A stretch of 64,000 nt of DNA from assembly GCA_034086705.1 (NCBI GenBank), contig JAXDZV010000022.1, positions 1-64,000 of the forward strand. Reading direction: 5' to 3'. The DNA is from UMGS1225 sp034086705 (GTDB taxonomy: Bacteria; Bacillota; Clostridia; Oscillospirales; CAG-272). The notes below the pieces were generated by a model. It was not told the DNA's origin, did not search any database, and worked only from the letters and a program-made list of their open reading frames with translations. Below, piece by piece: positions 15,662-23,647 of the stretch (position 1 is the first letter of the stretch; every line of letters starts with the position of its first letter). The position numbers and the translations under genes were made by a program.

Positions 15662-15954
15662 GATTTTCAAGTTAAAAACTTAAAAAAAGAGGGGATACCC
15701 CTTAAAGTGAGATGCAAGGCTTTGTAATTGATTTTCTGATTGTTTGATTTTTTATTATATAATTATATAAAATACAAATTTTATATAATAAAGGGAAGCG
15801 AAAACTGCGAAAACTCCATACCGTCTCTTGTTTTTTCTTGCACCGTACTGCTTTGCAAACCTGGTTTTACGGATTAGCTATAAGCTGTACAAAGCGCACG
15901 CAGCGCGACCGATGAGTTCTTGCGCCGCGCTGCGTCGTATTATTTTATTCGCTC
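15662..15954. other. intergenic region with AT-rich palindrome and GC-rich hairpin
   Basis: No coding potential is seen. It contains an AT-rich inverted repeat around 15749-15792 (TTTATTATATAA / TTATATAATAAA) and a GC-rich hairpin ACGCAGCGCG (15898-15907) with CGCGCTGCGT (15926-15935). The latter may terminate the sigE operon from the right and/or transcripts from the left; its T run is better on the plus strand. Confidence 0.5.
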
Positions 15955-16677
15955 TTAAAAGTTGCAGCTTAATTCTTTCTTTAAGTCCTGAATGATTTTC
16001 TTTTCCAAACGTGATATGTATGATTGAGAAATACCTAATAAATCAGCAACTTCTTTCTGGGTTTTTTCCTCTCCGGTCCCAATACCGAAGCGCAACTCTA
16101 TAATCTTTTTTTCTCGCGGCGCAAGGTGTTCAATCGCTCGATGAATCAACTTTTTGTCTTCATCTATTTCTAAACTTTGATACACCGTATCTGTATCCTG
16201 ACACAGCACATCGGATAACAAAAGTTCATTACCTTCCCAATCAATGTTTAACGGTTCGTCAATAGAGAGTTCTTGGCATTTGCTGCTGCATTTCCGTAAA
16301 TGCATCAATATTTCATTCTCAATGCAGCGCGATGCGTAGGTGGCAAGCTTTATATTTTTATCAACGCGAAATGTGTTAATTGCCTTGATTAAACCAATCG
16401 TTCCAATGGAAATCAGGTCTTCGATGCCGCTTCCTGCGCAATCGAATTTCTTTGCGATAAACACAACAAGCCGCAGGTTTTTTTCAATTAGAATTTTTTT
16501 TGCTTCCGGATCCGTATCGATTCTTTTCAGATATGCTGCTTCTTCCGTCGAACTCAAAGGCATTGGAAGCGTCTCGCTACCGTTTATATAGAAAATCACA
16601 TTATTTTTATCAGAATTGCTGCCCATGCGCTGTAAAAATGCCTTGATTTTGCATATAATGCGTTTTACCGGATTCAT
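15955..16677 (-). CDS. sigE: RNA polymerase sporulation sigma factor SigE
   Basis: A 240-residue sigma-70-family factor directing early mother-cell gene expression during sporulation. The N-terminus carries an amphipathic pro-sequence before GSETLPMPLSSTEEAAYL, the region cleaved from pro-SigE. Region 2 (KNLRLVVFIAKKF, DLISIGTIGLIKAINTF) and region 4 (APREKKIIELRFGI, SQSYISRLEKKII) are intact. I chose the ATG at 16677 (AAGGGAAG upstream) rather than 16698. The gene follows spoIIGA by 57 bp, the conserved spoIIG arrangement, so its maturation by SpoIIGA is expected. Confidence 0.95.
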   Translation of the reverse strand: MNPVKRIICKIKAFLQRMGSNSDKNNVIFYINGSETLPMPLSSTEEAAYLKRIDTDPEAKKILIEKNLRLVVFIAKKFDCAGSGIEDLISIGTIGLIKAINTFRVDKNIKLATYASRCIENEILMHLRKCSSKCQELSIDEPLNIDWEGNELLLSDVLCQDTDTVYQSLEIDEDKKLIHRAIEHLAPREKKIIELRFGIGTGEEKTQKEVADLLGISQSYISRLEKKIIQDLKKELSCNF

Positions 16678-16734
16678 ATTTCTTCCCTTTCTTACCAATC
16701 ACGTTTTATATTAAAATAATTTTAGAAATGTGCA

Positions 16735-17526
16735 TTAGCGCAATAGCGATGCCGGAATTATTCCGTTGCTGCCGCCTGGATACTTCATACTGCAAAAAGC
16801 AACAGCAGCACGTTTTTCTACCTCCCTACGTTTATACTCCAGAGTAATACTGTCAGCCAAAAAACCAAACAACACTTCCCTACCTGCCACCCCCTGCGCA
16901 GGTATTATTCTTATTTTTGCGTCTACCTCTTTTTTTAGTTCTTTAAAATGTGCTGCTGAGCAGATTAAAACCGGTAAATGTGAAATTGGCTCCTGCAGCA
17001 AGTTTCCGCTGTCAACAAGGCAAAGCAATGATACCGTTTTCCCGGCAATATGTACCTTCACAGGAATTTGCTTTTGTGTACCGATATTTGCAAAAATACG
17101 GATGCCAAGCCAAATGATTCCCCCGGCAACCCCAATACAAACGCAGAACAACCCTTTTTGAGGAGAATGTTGTACTACGGTCTGCGGAAGAATCGCCGGA
17201 ATCATTCTGTATAATGCCGAGACCATCCCTGCTAAAGCAGACGAAAGAAGATGCAGAAAAAGCGTAAGGCGCAGGTGTATTTGCATGCAAGACGGAACAA
17301 AAGCAATTTGACACATCACAAGACTGGTACCTAAACTGATTAGCAAGGTGAGCGTATAATTGCCCGGTAAAAGGATACTTGCAAGTGCAAAGCAGCTGCC
17401 CAGAGCAGCAGCCCATATTAACCTGAGCGCACGCATCGGCATGCACAAAAGCTGTCCGGTGAAGTACAGTGCTATGCAGTCCAAGCTGAAATTGATCAAC
17501 AAATATACATCTGCATACAGTGTAAT
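16735..17526 (-). CDS. spoIIGA: sigma-E processing peptidase SpoIIGA
   Basis: A membrane aspartic protease that activates pro-SigE. The first half has about five hydrophobic helices; the protease half carries VDSGNLLQEP with the catalytic Asp (about residue 172), and the C-terminal GIIPASLL region is typical. No ATG, GTG or TTG gives a complete family N-terminus: the first usable TTG is at 17502. In frame upstream, TLYADVYLLINFSLD matches the usual start (xYxDVxxLxNxxxD), and GGGGGTGAG lies 10 bp before an ATT codon at 17526. I therefore propose ATT initiation (263 residues); with TTG at 17502 the protein would lose 8 conserved residues. Confidence 0.88.
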   Translation of the reverse strand: MTLYADVYLLINFSLDCIALYFTGQLLCMPMRALRLIWAAALGSCFALASILLPGNYTLTLLISLGTSLVMCQIAFVPSCMQIHLRLTLFLHLLSSALAGMVSALYRMIPAILPQTVVQHSPQKGLFCVCIGVAGGIIWLGIRIFANIGTQKQIPVKVHIAGKTVSLLCLVDSGNLLQEPISHLPVLICSAAHFKELKKEVDAKIRIIPAQGVAGREVLFGFLADSITLEYKRREVEKRAAVAFCSMKYPGGSNGIIPASLLR

Positions 17527-17552
17527 CTCCGTCTATCTCACCCCCGTCATAA

Positions 17553-17605
17553 AGTATAACGCTTACCGCAGATGAAAATTGTCAAAACAAATTTTCTCTT
17601 CGACA
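17553..17605 (-). promoter_or_regulatory. spoIIG-type promoter with long spacer and Spo0A box
   Basis: On the minus strand a consensus -35 TTGACA (17580-17585) and -10 TATACT (17553-17558) are separated by 21 bp instead of 17. The B. subtilis spoIIG promoter has a similarly long 22-bp spacer and is activated by Spo0A~P. A Spo0A-box core TGTCGAA lies just upstream (17599-17605). Confidence 0.7.
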
Positions 17606-17614
17606 CAAAAAGAT

Positions 17615-17643
17615 TTGCATAAGCCGACCGGTTCTGCTATAAT
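17615..17643 (+). promoter_or_regulatory. promoter of the TrmH-family methyltransferase gene
   Basis: A -35 TTGCAT (17615-17620) and -10 TATAAT (17638-17643) have a 17-bp spacer. It is divergent from the spoIIG promoter, with the Spo0A box about 10 bp from its -35. Confidence 0.7.
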
Positions 17644-17707
17644 GAAGAAAATATGCGCCGGATCGCCGAAAAGTCATGCTGCAAATCCGGCAAGAAGCTG
17701 GAGAAAT

Positions 17708-18490
17708 ATGAAAAAAGAAACAGAAAAACAATCTCCCAGTAATCTCTTCGAAGGTATGGTTTCTATCCGCGCAGTTCTGCAGGCGCAGGGCACCGCTTAT
17801 AACAACCGGCGTATATTGCGCATTTTATATGCACAGGAAAACATTGCCCGCCGGCCGCGCGAATATCGGTTTTTGTGTACAATGGGAGAAAAGTATCGTT
17901 TCCCTGTTGCGCTCTGTACGCGTGCAGAAATTGACAGTCGTGCGCTGGGAACAACACATGCGGGAATTCTTGCGGAATGTTCGCAAAGAGATCTTCCCTG
18001 TTTTACAGCTCCAGATCGGCCTGACGGCTTTTATATGATGTTGGAAGGAATTGAAGATCCTTATAATTTTGGTTACGCTCTTCGGTCTTTATACGCTGCC
18101 GGCGTAGATGGCCTGATTGTACCTCCGCGCAATTGGATGACGGCCGCCGGTGTTGTTTGCAGGGCATCTGCCGGAACTTCAGAACTTTTACCAATGTATA
18201 CGGTTTCCTCTGTGGAAGACAGCATCGCTGTATTTCGAAATGCCGGGTACCTGATCGCGGCAGCTGATGTTCAAAACGCTGAAAATGTCTATCATACAAC
18301 ACTGAAAAAACCGCTGTATCTGATTGTGGGCGGTGAAAAACGAGGTATCAGCGCAGCGACATTGGGACAAGTTGACACAATCGTACGGTTGGTATATGGC
18401 AGAGACTGTGCAATTGCATTGTCCGCCGCTTCCGCCGCTTCCATTTTAGCTTTTGAGGTTTTACGGCAGAATAGAGATATACATTTCTGA
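17708..18490 (+). CDS. TrmH/SpoU-family RNA 2'-O-ribose methyltransferase (RlmB-like)
   Basis: A 260-residue SPOUT methyltransferase. An N-terminal substrate-binding segment (GMVSIRAVLQAQG) precedes the knotted SAM-binding domain with LEGIEDPYNFGYALRSLYAA, VGGEKRGIS and ALSAASAASILAFEVLRQ, the three SpoU motifs. It would methylate a ribose in rRNA or tRNA. RlmB-type proteins usually have G-V-N-LGA-R where this has Y-NFGYALR, so it is a divergent member and the target base is unsure. The ATG at 17708 (GGAG upstream) is chosen; earlier in-frame starts lie upstream of or within the promoter. Confidence 0.8.
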   Translation: MKKETEKQSPSNLFEGMVSIRAVLQAQGTAYNNRRILRILYAQENIARRPREYRFLCTMGEKYRFPVALCTRAEIDSRALGTTHAGILAECSQRDLPCFTAPDRPDGFYMMLEGIEDPYNFGYALRSLYAAGVDGLIVPPRNWMTAAGVVCRASAGTSELLPMYTVSSVEDSIAVFRNAGYLIAAADVQNAENVYHTTLKKPLYLIVGGEKRGISAATLGQVDTIVRLVYGRDCAIALSAASAASILAFEVLRQNRDIHF

Positions 18491-18504
18491 AAGGAGGACA
18501 CATT

Positions 18505-18975
18505 GTGCTTAAGCCACATGTGATTCCCTATTTTTGGATTGCAGTATGCCTGCTTCTTATATGCACGGAGGCAATTCTTAGACGGCGCATTACAATCTGC
18601 TTTCTCCCGGGCACATGTGTTTGTCTTTTTTTGTCTTTTACAGATATCTCTTTCTGGAAGCAGGCAATTTGCTTTTTTGCAATTGCTTCGATTTTCCTTG
18701 TAGGATTTTGTCTCTCAAAACGCCGAAGACGGCATCGGCACATTGGAGCAAGAGCCGTTGTAACAGAGCGGATTCCCGCCAATGGTCGTGGTATTGTACG
18801 CATGTATGCCAAGCAATACACAGCGATCTGTGCTGCACCCGAAGAAAGCTTTGACGTGGGAGAAATTGTATTAGTGCAGGCAATTACCGCAAACGGTATT
18901 GCTATTTGTGGTACATACAGCAAAACTGTTCTGCACCTAAAACGCCGGTATAAGAAAAACAACCACCGCATATAA
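18505..18975 (+). CDS. NfeD-like membrane protein
   Basis: A 156-residue protein with two or three membrane helices in the first 70 residues, an Arg/His-rich linker (SKRRRRHRHIG) and a C-terminal OB-fold-like segment (GARAVVTERI, then GRGIVRMY and FDVGEIVLVQAITANGIAI), matching the NfeD layout of short beta barrel after helices. NfeD proteins are linked to membrane quality control; no SPFH partner gene is next to it here. The start is GTG at 18505 with AAAGGAGG upstream. It is 14 bp behind the methyltransferase gene and probably in the same operon. Confidence 0.6.
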   Translation: MLKPHVIPYFWIAVCLLLICTEAILRRRITICFLPGTCVCLFLSFTDISFWKQAICFFAIASIFLVGFCLSKRRRRHRHIGARAVVTERIPANGRGIVRMYAKQYTAICAAPEESFDVGEIVLVQAITANGIAICGTYSKTVLHLKRRYKKNNHRI

Positions 18976-19007
18976 TTTTTCGAAAATCAGATAAGGTGGT
19001 CGTATCT

Positions 19008-19535
19008 ATGCAGATCAGGCGCTGGGTCAAAAAGCAAATGTGCAGTGTTCGTTTAATGCTCCGAGAGGCAAATATATTTCTTCTTCTGCCTCTCGCCGGA
19101 ATTGGTCCTATTGTAATTTTAATCAGTGGTATTTTGTGTGCCAAAAACGGATATAGCTACTATATTTGCCGCCCGGCATATATGCTTCCCTGGCCGCTGC
19201 TTTTGCTCTGCAGTGCGGCGTTTTCATTGTTTACAGGAACTTTTCTCGGCGCTCAACGTACCCATGGGAATTCCATGCGGAAGCTCTGCATGTATCGGGT
19301 GTATTTGTTGTGGATTCTGAAGCTGGTTTTTGTATTGGTTACGGCACCGCTTGTTTTATGTTTCTATCTTCCCTTTTTTGCAATTTTGAGTGTGTGTATG
19401 ATCGGCTTTTTGCATGCTTTAATTTGGTATGAAATGAAAGATATTTTTGCCTGTCCCCCTTGGATTATTGTCTGTCTGCTGTGCTGGATTTTTTATTTAT
19501 TTCTTTGCATTCTTGGAATCACAATTTTGAATTAA
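19008..19535 (+). CDS. multi-pass membrane protein, unknown function
   Basis: A 175-residue protein with about four or five predicted membrane helices (around residues 24-45, 57-78, 98-122, 124-140 and 150-173) and a basic N-terminus (MQIRRWVKKQM), suggesting an inside N-terminus. It is rich in Cys, Leu and Trp. I do not recognise a family. The ATG at 19008 is chosen because AAGGTGG lies 9 bp before it. It follows the NfeD-like gene by 32 bp, so the two may be co-expressed. Confidence 0.6.
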   Translation: MQIRRWVKKQMCSVRLMLREANIFLLLPLAGIGPIVILISGILCAKNGYSYYICRPAYMLPWPLLLLCSAAFSLFTGTFLGAQRTHGNSMRKLCMYRVYLLWILKLVFVLVTAPLVLCFYLPFFAILSVCMIGFLHALIWYEMKDIFACPPWIIVCLLCWIFYLFLCILGITILN

Positions 19536-19546
19536 CAAAATAACGA

Positions 19547-19575
19547 TTGACAAATGATAAAAAAAACCTTATACT
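19547..19575 (+). promoter_or_regulatory. promoter of the DUF4430 lipoprotein gene
   Basis: A consensus -35 TTGACA (19547-19552) and -10 TATACT (19570-19575) with a 17-bp spacer. Confidence 0.85.
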
Positions 19576-19622
19576 CATATCTGTAAATTTATATGTTCTG
19601 AAAGGGTTGGGAGGAACAAAAA

Positions 19623-20093
19623 ATGCAAAAAATTAAAATTCTTGCGCTTTTAACAGCAGCTTTTCTGATGCTGGGGTGCTTTGTAGGATGCAGCAATGGA
19701 CCTGAAGAGGAAACCGGGGCGCAAATTTCCGTGCATCTAACGATCACCGGCGGCTACGATGAAGAGTCCGAAGAAGAAATCTTCGACGATGACGTCATAA
19801 CGACAACAACCAACGTATACAGCCTTGTGAAAGAAATTTGCACAGCAATGAATATCGCATACAGTGATGACGGTAATTACACCTACACATCTTTTGCAAG
19901 TTACCCGGAAATGGAAGACGAAGGGCTTTCATATTTTTGGAATTTTACGGTTAATGGCAGTGAGCGCCGTGGCAATTCTCATGATGTAGCTCTCAAAGAA
20001 GGAGATACTGTTGTGTACTTCATTGACTCTTTTGAAGTAAAGCAAACCGGTGATACCGACGATCTACTCGACAGCGACTCTGTCGACGCTTAA
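19623..20093 (+). CDS. DUF4430-domain lipoprotein
   Basis: A 156-residue exported protein. The signal MQKIKILALLTAAFLMLGCF then VGCSN contains two candidate lipoprotein Cys (LMLGC and FVGC), the second giving the better mature end. The rest matches DUF4430, a domain related to the transcobalamin C-terminal fold, including the typical SYFWNFTVNG and LKEGDTVVYFI stretches. The tail is very acidic (DTDDLLDSDSVDA). It is monocistronic, with a consensus promoter and a strong terminator. The ligand is not known. Confidence 0.75.
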   Translation: MQKIKILALLTAAFLMLGCFVGCSNGPEEETGAQISVHLTITGGYDEESEEEIFDDDVITTTTNVYSLVKEICTAMNIAYSDDGNYTYTSFASYPEMEDEGLSYFWNFTVNGSERRGNSHDVALKEGDTVVYFIDSFEVKQTGDTDDLLDSDSVDA

Positions 20094-20110
20094 ATTTCTC
20101 TATCCTTACA

Positions 20111-20146
20111 AATTCCCGCGGATAACGGTATCCGCGGGAATTTTTT
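20111..20146 (+). terminator. terminator of the DUF4430 gene
   Basis: A perfect 13-bp stem (20112-20124 with 20129-20141), 4-nt loop and six T. Confidence 0.9.
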
Positions 20147-20206
20147 ATGCATAAGATAACCTTCCTTTTCATATGCATATGGTAAAAAAGTTGAGGAGAG
20201 ATTCGG

Positions 20207-21346
20207 ATGAAACGCAAAGCTTTGCTCTTGTGGCTATGTATAGCCGTGGTGTTGACCGCGCTTCCTGTGCGGGCCGCGGAATATCAGGAGAATTCAGACG
20301 CAACATCCCTTTTACTGATGGAGGCATCCAGCGGGACAGTATTGTATGAGAAAAACGCAGACGAAGCGCTTCCTCCTGCTTCTGTTACAAAAATCATGAC
20401 TGTTCTTTTGGTACTGGAGGCGATTGACGCAGGCAAGGTCAAATTAGACGATACAGTTACAGTCAGCGCATACGCAGCCAGCATGGGCGGCTCACAGGTA
20501 TATTTGAAAGAAGGAGAAGTAATGCGCGTTGAGGATTTGCTCAAAAGTGTCATTATCGCATCTGCCAACGATGCGGCCGTTGCGCTGGCAGAGCATATTC
20601 TCGGCTCGGAAGAGGCTTTTGTTGCACGTATGAATGAACGCGCACAGGAACTCGGCATGGCACATACAACCTTTATGAATACCAACGGACTTGATGACAG
20701 CGATCAAGGTCATCTAACCAGCGCAAGAGATATTGCAATTATGACACGCGAAACACTCCGTCATCCCCTTATTTTTCAATATACAACCATTTGGATGGAT
20801 ACCATACGAGACGGTGCCTTCGGTCTGACAAATACCAATCGGCTGATCCGCTTTTATAAAGGTGCAAACGGATTAAAAACCGGGTCAACAGCGAAAGCTG
20901 GGTTTTGTATCAGTGCTACAGCAAAGCGGGAAAATATGCAACTAATCGCGGTTGTAATGGGGAGCAGCAGTCGTGATAACCGAAATGCGGCTGCAGCATC
21001 CATGCTGGATTTTGGATTCGCAAATTACGCCGTTGCTTCTTTTGATGGAACAACAATTACGGATATTCCAATCTGTGCAGGCACCAGTGCAACCGTCTGT
21101 GGAAGCTATGAATCTTTTTCAGCACTGGTAGAGAAAGGTAAAGAAAAAGAGGTAGAAATGCAAATCACATATCAACCGGAGCTTTGTGCACCGATTCACA
21201 TCGGTGATACCATTGGCTGTGTACGGTATTTACTCGCAGAAGAGGAAATTGGATCCGTTCCGATTATTGCAACGCAGGAAATTCCCAAAATCGGATATCT
21301 ACACATCCTGACCGAACTACTGCGAGGTATGCTGCTCTTTTCTTAA
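20207..21346 (+). CDS. dacF: D-alanyl-D-alanine carboxypeptidase (PBP5/DacF family)
   Basis: A 379-residue low-molecular-weight penicillin-binding protein that trims the terminal D-Ala of peptidoglycan stem peptides. It has a signal peptide (residues 1-23, VRAA cleavage), the catalytic SVTK (S59-K62), SAN (119-121) and KTG (224-226) motifs, a C-terminal beta domain and a terminal amphipathic/hydrophobic helix (LHILTELLRGMLLFS) for membrane attachment. DacF is chosen over DacA/DacB because clostridial sporulation-linked proteins of this length are usually so named; the assignment between paralogues is uncertain. GAGGAGAG precedes the ATG. Confidence 0.88.
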   Translation: MKRKALLLWLCIAVVLTALPVRAAEYQENSDATSLLLMEASSGTVLYEKNADEALPPASVTKIMTVLLVLEAIDAGKVKLDDTVTVSAYAASMGGSQVYLKEGEVMRVEDLLKSVIIASANDAAVALAEHILGSEEAFVARMNERAQELGMAHTTFMNTNGLDDSDQGHLTSARDIAIMTRETLRHPLIFQYTTIWMDTIRDGAFGLTNTNRLIRFYKGANGLKTGSTAKAGFCISATAKRENMQLIAVVMGSSSRDNRNAAAASMLDFGFANYAVASFDGTTITDIPICAGTSATVCGSYESFSALVEKGKEKEVEMQITYQPELCAPIHIGDTIGCVRYLLAEEEIGSVPIIATQEIPKIGYLHILTELLRGMLLFS

Positions 21347-21383
21347 CTTCATAAAATATTCATGGAAGGTTCATACCATATTA

Positions 21384-21411
21384 TTGTAATCAACAGGAAA
21401 AAAAGTAAAAT
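21384..21411 (+). promoter_or_regulatory. probable promoter of pgi
   Basis: TTGTAA (21384-21389) and TAAAAT (21406-21411) with a 16-bp spacer, 76 bp before the start codon. Confidence 0.45.
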
Positions 21412-21486
21412 AGTATGAGTGTGTTATTACGTTGTTGCATATAAAGTTAGAAACATCTTGGATTTCGCGAAAGAAAGGATATAAAA

Positions 21487-22830
21487 ATGGCAGTAACACT
21501 GAATGACAAACATTTACAAAAATTTATTGCAGAGGATGAAATGGTCGGCATGGCGGGTATGGTTGCCGCTGCACATTCCGATATTTCCGAGAAAAAGGGA
21601 TTGGGGTCCGATTATTTAGGTTGGGTAGATTTACCTGTGACGTATGATCGGGAAGAATTTGCACGCATTTTGGCCGCGGCAGAAAAAATTCGCCGTAGCT
21701 GCGATGTTTTGATCGTAATCGGAATTGGCGGATCTTATCTCGGAGCACGAGCCGCAATCGAATTTGTAAAGTCTCCGATGTACAATCAATTGTCAAAAGA
21801 CACACCAGATATTTACTTTGCCGGAAACAATATCAGCGCACAAGCCGTTTCTGATTTACTCCAGATATGTCAGGATAAAGACGTTTGCCTGAATGTTATT
21901 TCTAAATCCGGTACGACAACGGAGCCTGCCGTTGCTTTCCGAATTTTCCGTGATTTTCTGACTCATAAATATGGCCCGGATGCTGTGCGTGACCGTGTAT
22001 ATATCACAACCGACCGCTCTCGCGGCACTCTGAAGCAATTTGCCGATGCGGCAGGCTGCGAGACTTTTGTGGTACCAGATGACTGCGGTGGCAGATATTC
22101 CGTTCTGACGGCAGTGGGCTTACTGCCGATCGCAGTTGCAGGCATTGATATTGCAGCCATTATGCAGGGCGCTGCGGATGCAAGAGAACGTTATTTAAAT
22201 CTCCCATTGGAGCAAAATGACTGCTATCGCTATGCAGCTTATCGGAACATATTGCACAACAAAGGAAAGAAAGCTGAAATCTTGGTAGGATATGAGCCTC
22301 GCCTGCTGCTGTTTAATGAGTGGTGGAAGCAATTATACGGCGAGAGCGAAGGAAAAGACAACAAGGGAATTTTACCTACATCCGTTATCTTCACGACAGA
22401 TTTACATTCCATGGGGCAGTATATCCAGCAAGGTGAACGTTTCATTTTTGAAACAGTTCTCAATCTGAAAGACACTGGCGTTGAAGTTTCCATTCCCAAG
22501 GATACAGACAATGTGGATGGGTTGGACTTTTTAACCGGAAAAACTCTTAACTATGTCAATTCTATGGCTTTTAAAGGTGCAGTACTTGCGCATGTAGACG
22601 GCGATGTGCCGAATATGATTTTGGACATTGACACTGCCACAGCCTATGATTTTGGGTATCTTGTTTACTTCTTTGAGTTGGCATGCGGTATTTCCGGACA
22701 TTTGCTCGGGGTGAATGCATTCAATCAGCCCGGTGTGGAAGCCTACAAAAAGAACATGTTTGCTTTGCTTGGAAAACCCGGGTATGAGCAGCGCCGTGCA
22801 GAATTGGATGAGGCACTCCGTTCTTTTTAA
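21487..22830 (+). CDS. pgi: glucose-6-phosphate isomerase
   Basis: A 447-residue phosphoglucose isomerase of the short bacterial type. The PGI signatures are present: VIGIGGSYLGARAAIEF near residue 78, SKSGTTTEPAVAFRIF near 140, the catalytic Glu in the GESEGKDNKGILPTS region, and GVNAFNQPGVEAYKKNMFALL near the C-terminus. It links glucose 6-phosphate and fructose 6-phosphate in glycolysis and gluconeogenesis. GAAAGGAT precedes the ATG and a strong terminator follows, so it is monocistronic. Confidence 0.97.
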   Translation: MAVTLNDKHLQKFIAEDEMVGMAGMVAAAHSDISEKKGLGSDYLGWVDLPVTYDREEFARILAAAEKIRRSCDVLIVIGIGGSYLGARAAIEFVKSPMYNQLSKDTPDIYFAGNNISAQAVSDLLQICQDKDVCLNVISKSGTTTEPAVAFRIFRDFLTHKYGPDAVRDRVYITTDRSRGTLKQFADAAGCETFVVPDDCGGRYSVLTAVGLLPIAVAGIDIAAIMQGAADARERYLNLPLEQNDCYRYAAYRNILHNKGKKAEILVGYEPRLLLFNEWWKQLYGESEGKDNKGILPTSVIFTTDLHSMGQYIQQGERFIFETVLNLKDTGVEVSIPKDTDNVDGLDFLTGKTLNYVNSMAFKGAVLAHVDGDVPNMILDIDTATAYDFGYLVYFFELACGISGHLLGVNAFNQPGVEAYKKNMFALLGKPGYEQRRAELDEALRSF

Positions 22831-22857
22831 TTAAAATAATAAAAGCTGATAAAGCGA

Positions 22858-22906
22858 CCGAAAAACTGGTCAGCAGCAACCGGAGAACCGCTGCTGACCG
22901 GTTTTT
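22858..22906 (+). terminator. terminator of pgi
   Basis: A 17-bp stem (22861-22877 with 22890-22906, one G-U pair) with a 12-nt loop and five T. Confidence 0.85.
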
Positions 22907-22939
22907 GATGATTTTTCACAAAATCGCAACTGCAAGGTC

Positions 22940-22968
22940 TTGCTTTTTGTGCGGGATTGTTATATACT
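22940..22968 (+). promoter_or_regulatory. promoter of the P-loop protein gene
   Basis: TTGCTT (22940-22945) and TATACT (22963-22968) with a 17-bp spacer. Confidence 0.65.
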
Positions 22969-23050
22969 AATGGTGCAGACAGAGGTTGGTCGTATGTCGC
23001 AAGCACCTTCCCTTTATAATATTCCAAACGGCCAAGGAATGGAGATAAAC

Positions 23051-23458
23051 ATGTTGAAATTGATTGTCGGAGTAAAAGGAACCGGAAAGACCAAGGAAAT
23101 CGTTTCTCTTGCAAATGCCGCAGCCAACGAATCCAAGGGATGTGTCGTCTTTTTGGAACAGGGGAACAAACTTCGTTTTGACGTAACACATAAAGTACGT
23201 TTAGTTGATACATGTGAATTCGGTATTACGGATGGACAATCCTTATACGGCTTTGTCGCCGGGATATATGCGAGCAATCATGATATCACAGATATCTTTA
23301 TCGACTCTGCGCTGAAAATTTGTCAAAACAGTATGGACGAGTTTATTCTTGCAGTGAAGGAACTGGATGCATTCGTTTCCAAGTATCCGGTGAATTGTGT
23401 AATGACTTCTTCTATTCCTGTTGAAGACGTTCGGGAGGAACTCAAAGCATATATTTAA
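23051..23458 (+). CDS. small P-loop ATP-binding protein, unknown function
   Basis: A 135-residue protein that opens with a Walker A motif (LKLIVGVKGTGKTKEIV, GVKGTGKT at residues 7-14). After it come FLEQGNKLRFDVTHKVRLVD and a weak acidic segment (DIFIDSALKI) that may serve as Walker B. Similar short proteins are common in Clostridia and unassigned. I chose the ATG at 23051 (GGAG upstream); longer versions begin inside the promoter. Own promoter and terminator make it a single-gene unit. Confidence 0.7.
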   Translation: MLKLIVGVKGTGKTKEIVSLANAAANESKGCVVFLEQGNKLRFDVTHKVRLVDTCEFGITDGQSLYGFVAGIYASNHDITDIFIDSALKICQNSMDEFILAVKELDAFVSKYPVNCVMTSSIPVEDVREELKAYI

Positions 23459-23486
23459 TGCATCCCTCGTTTTATGTTTTTTTGCA

Positions 23487-23521
23487 CCGCAGTTGCCATG
23501 GCAACTGCGGCTGCTTTTTTA
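23487..23521 (+). terminator. terminator of the P-loop protein gene
   Basis: CCGCAGTTGCC pairs with GGCAACTGCGG (23487-23510), followed by CTGC and six to seven T. Confidence 0.85.
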
Positions 23522-23647
23522 TATTGCAAAGCTTCCGGTTTTATGTGTGACGCATTTTTCCTGTTAGCATAAAATAGTACAGAAGGTATTGATACCAAAA
23601 TGAGTTCATGCCTTTGTTATTCCATCATTTGAAGGAGGAAAAGGTCC

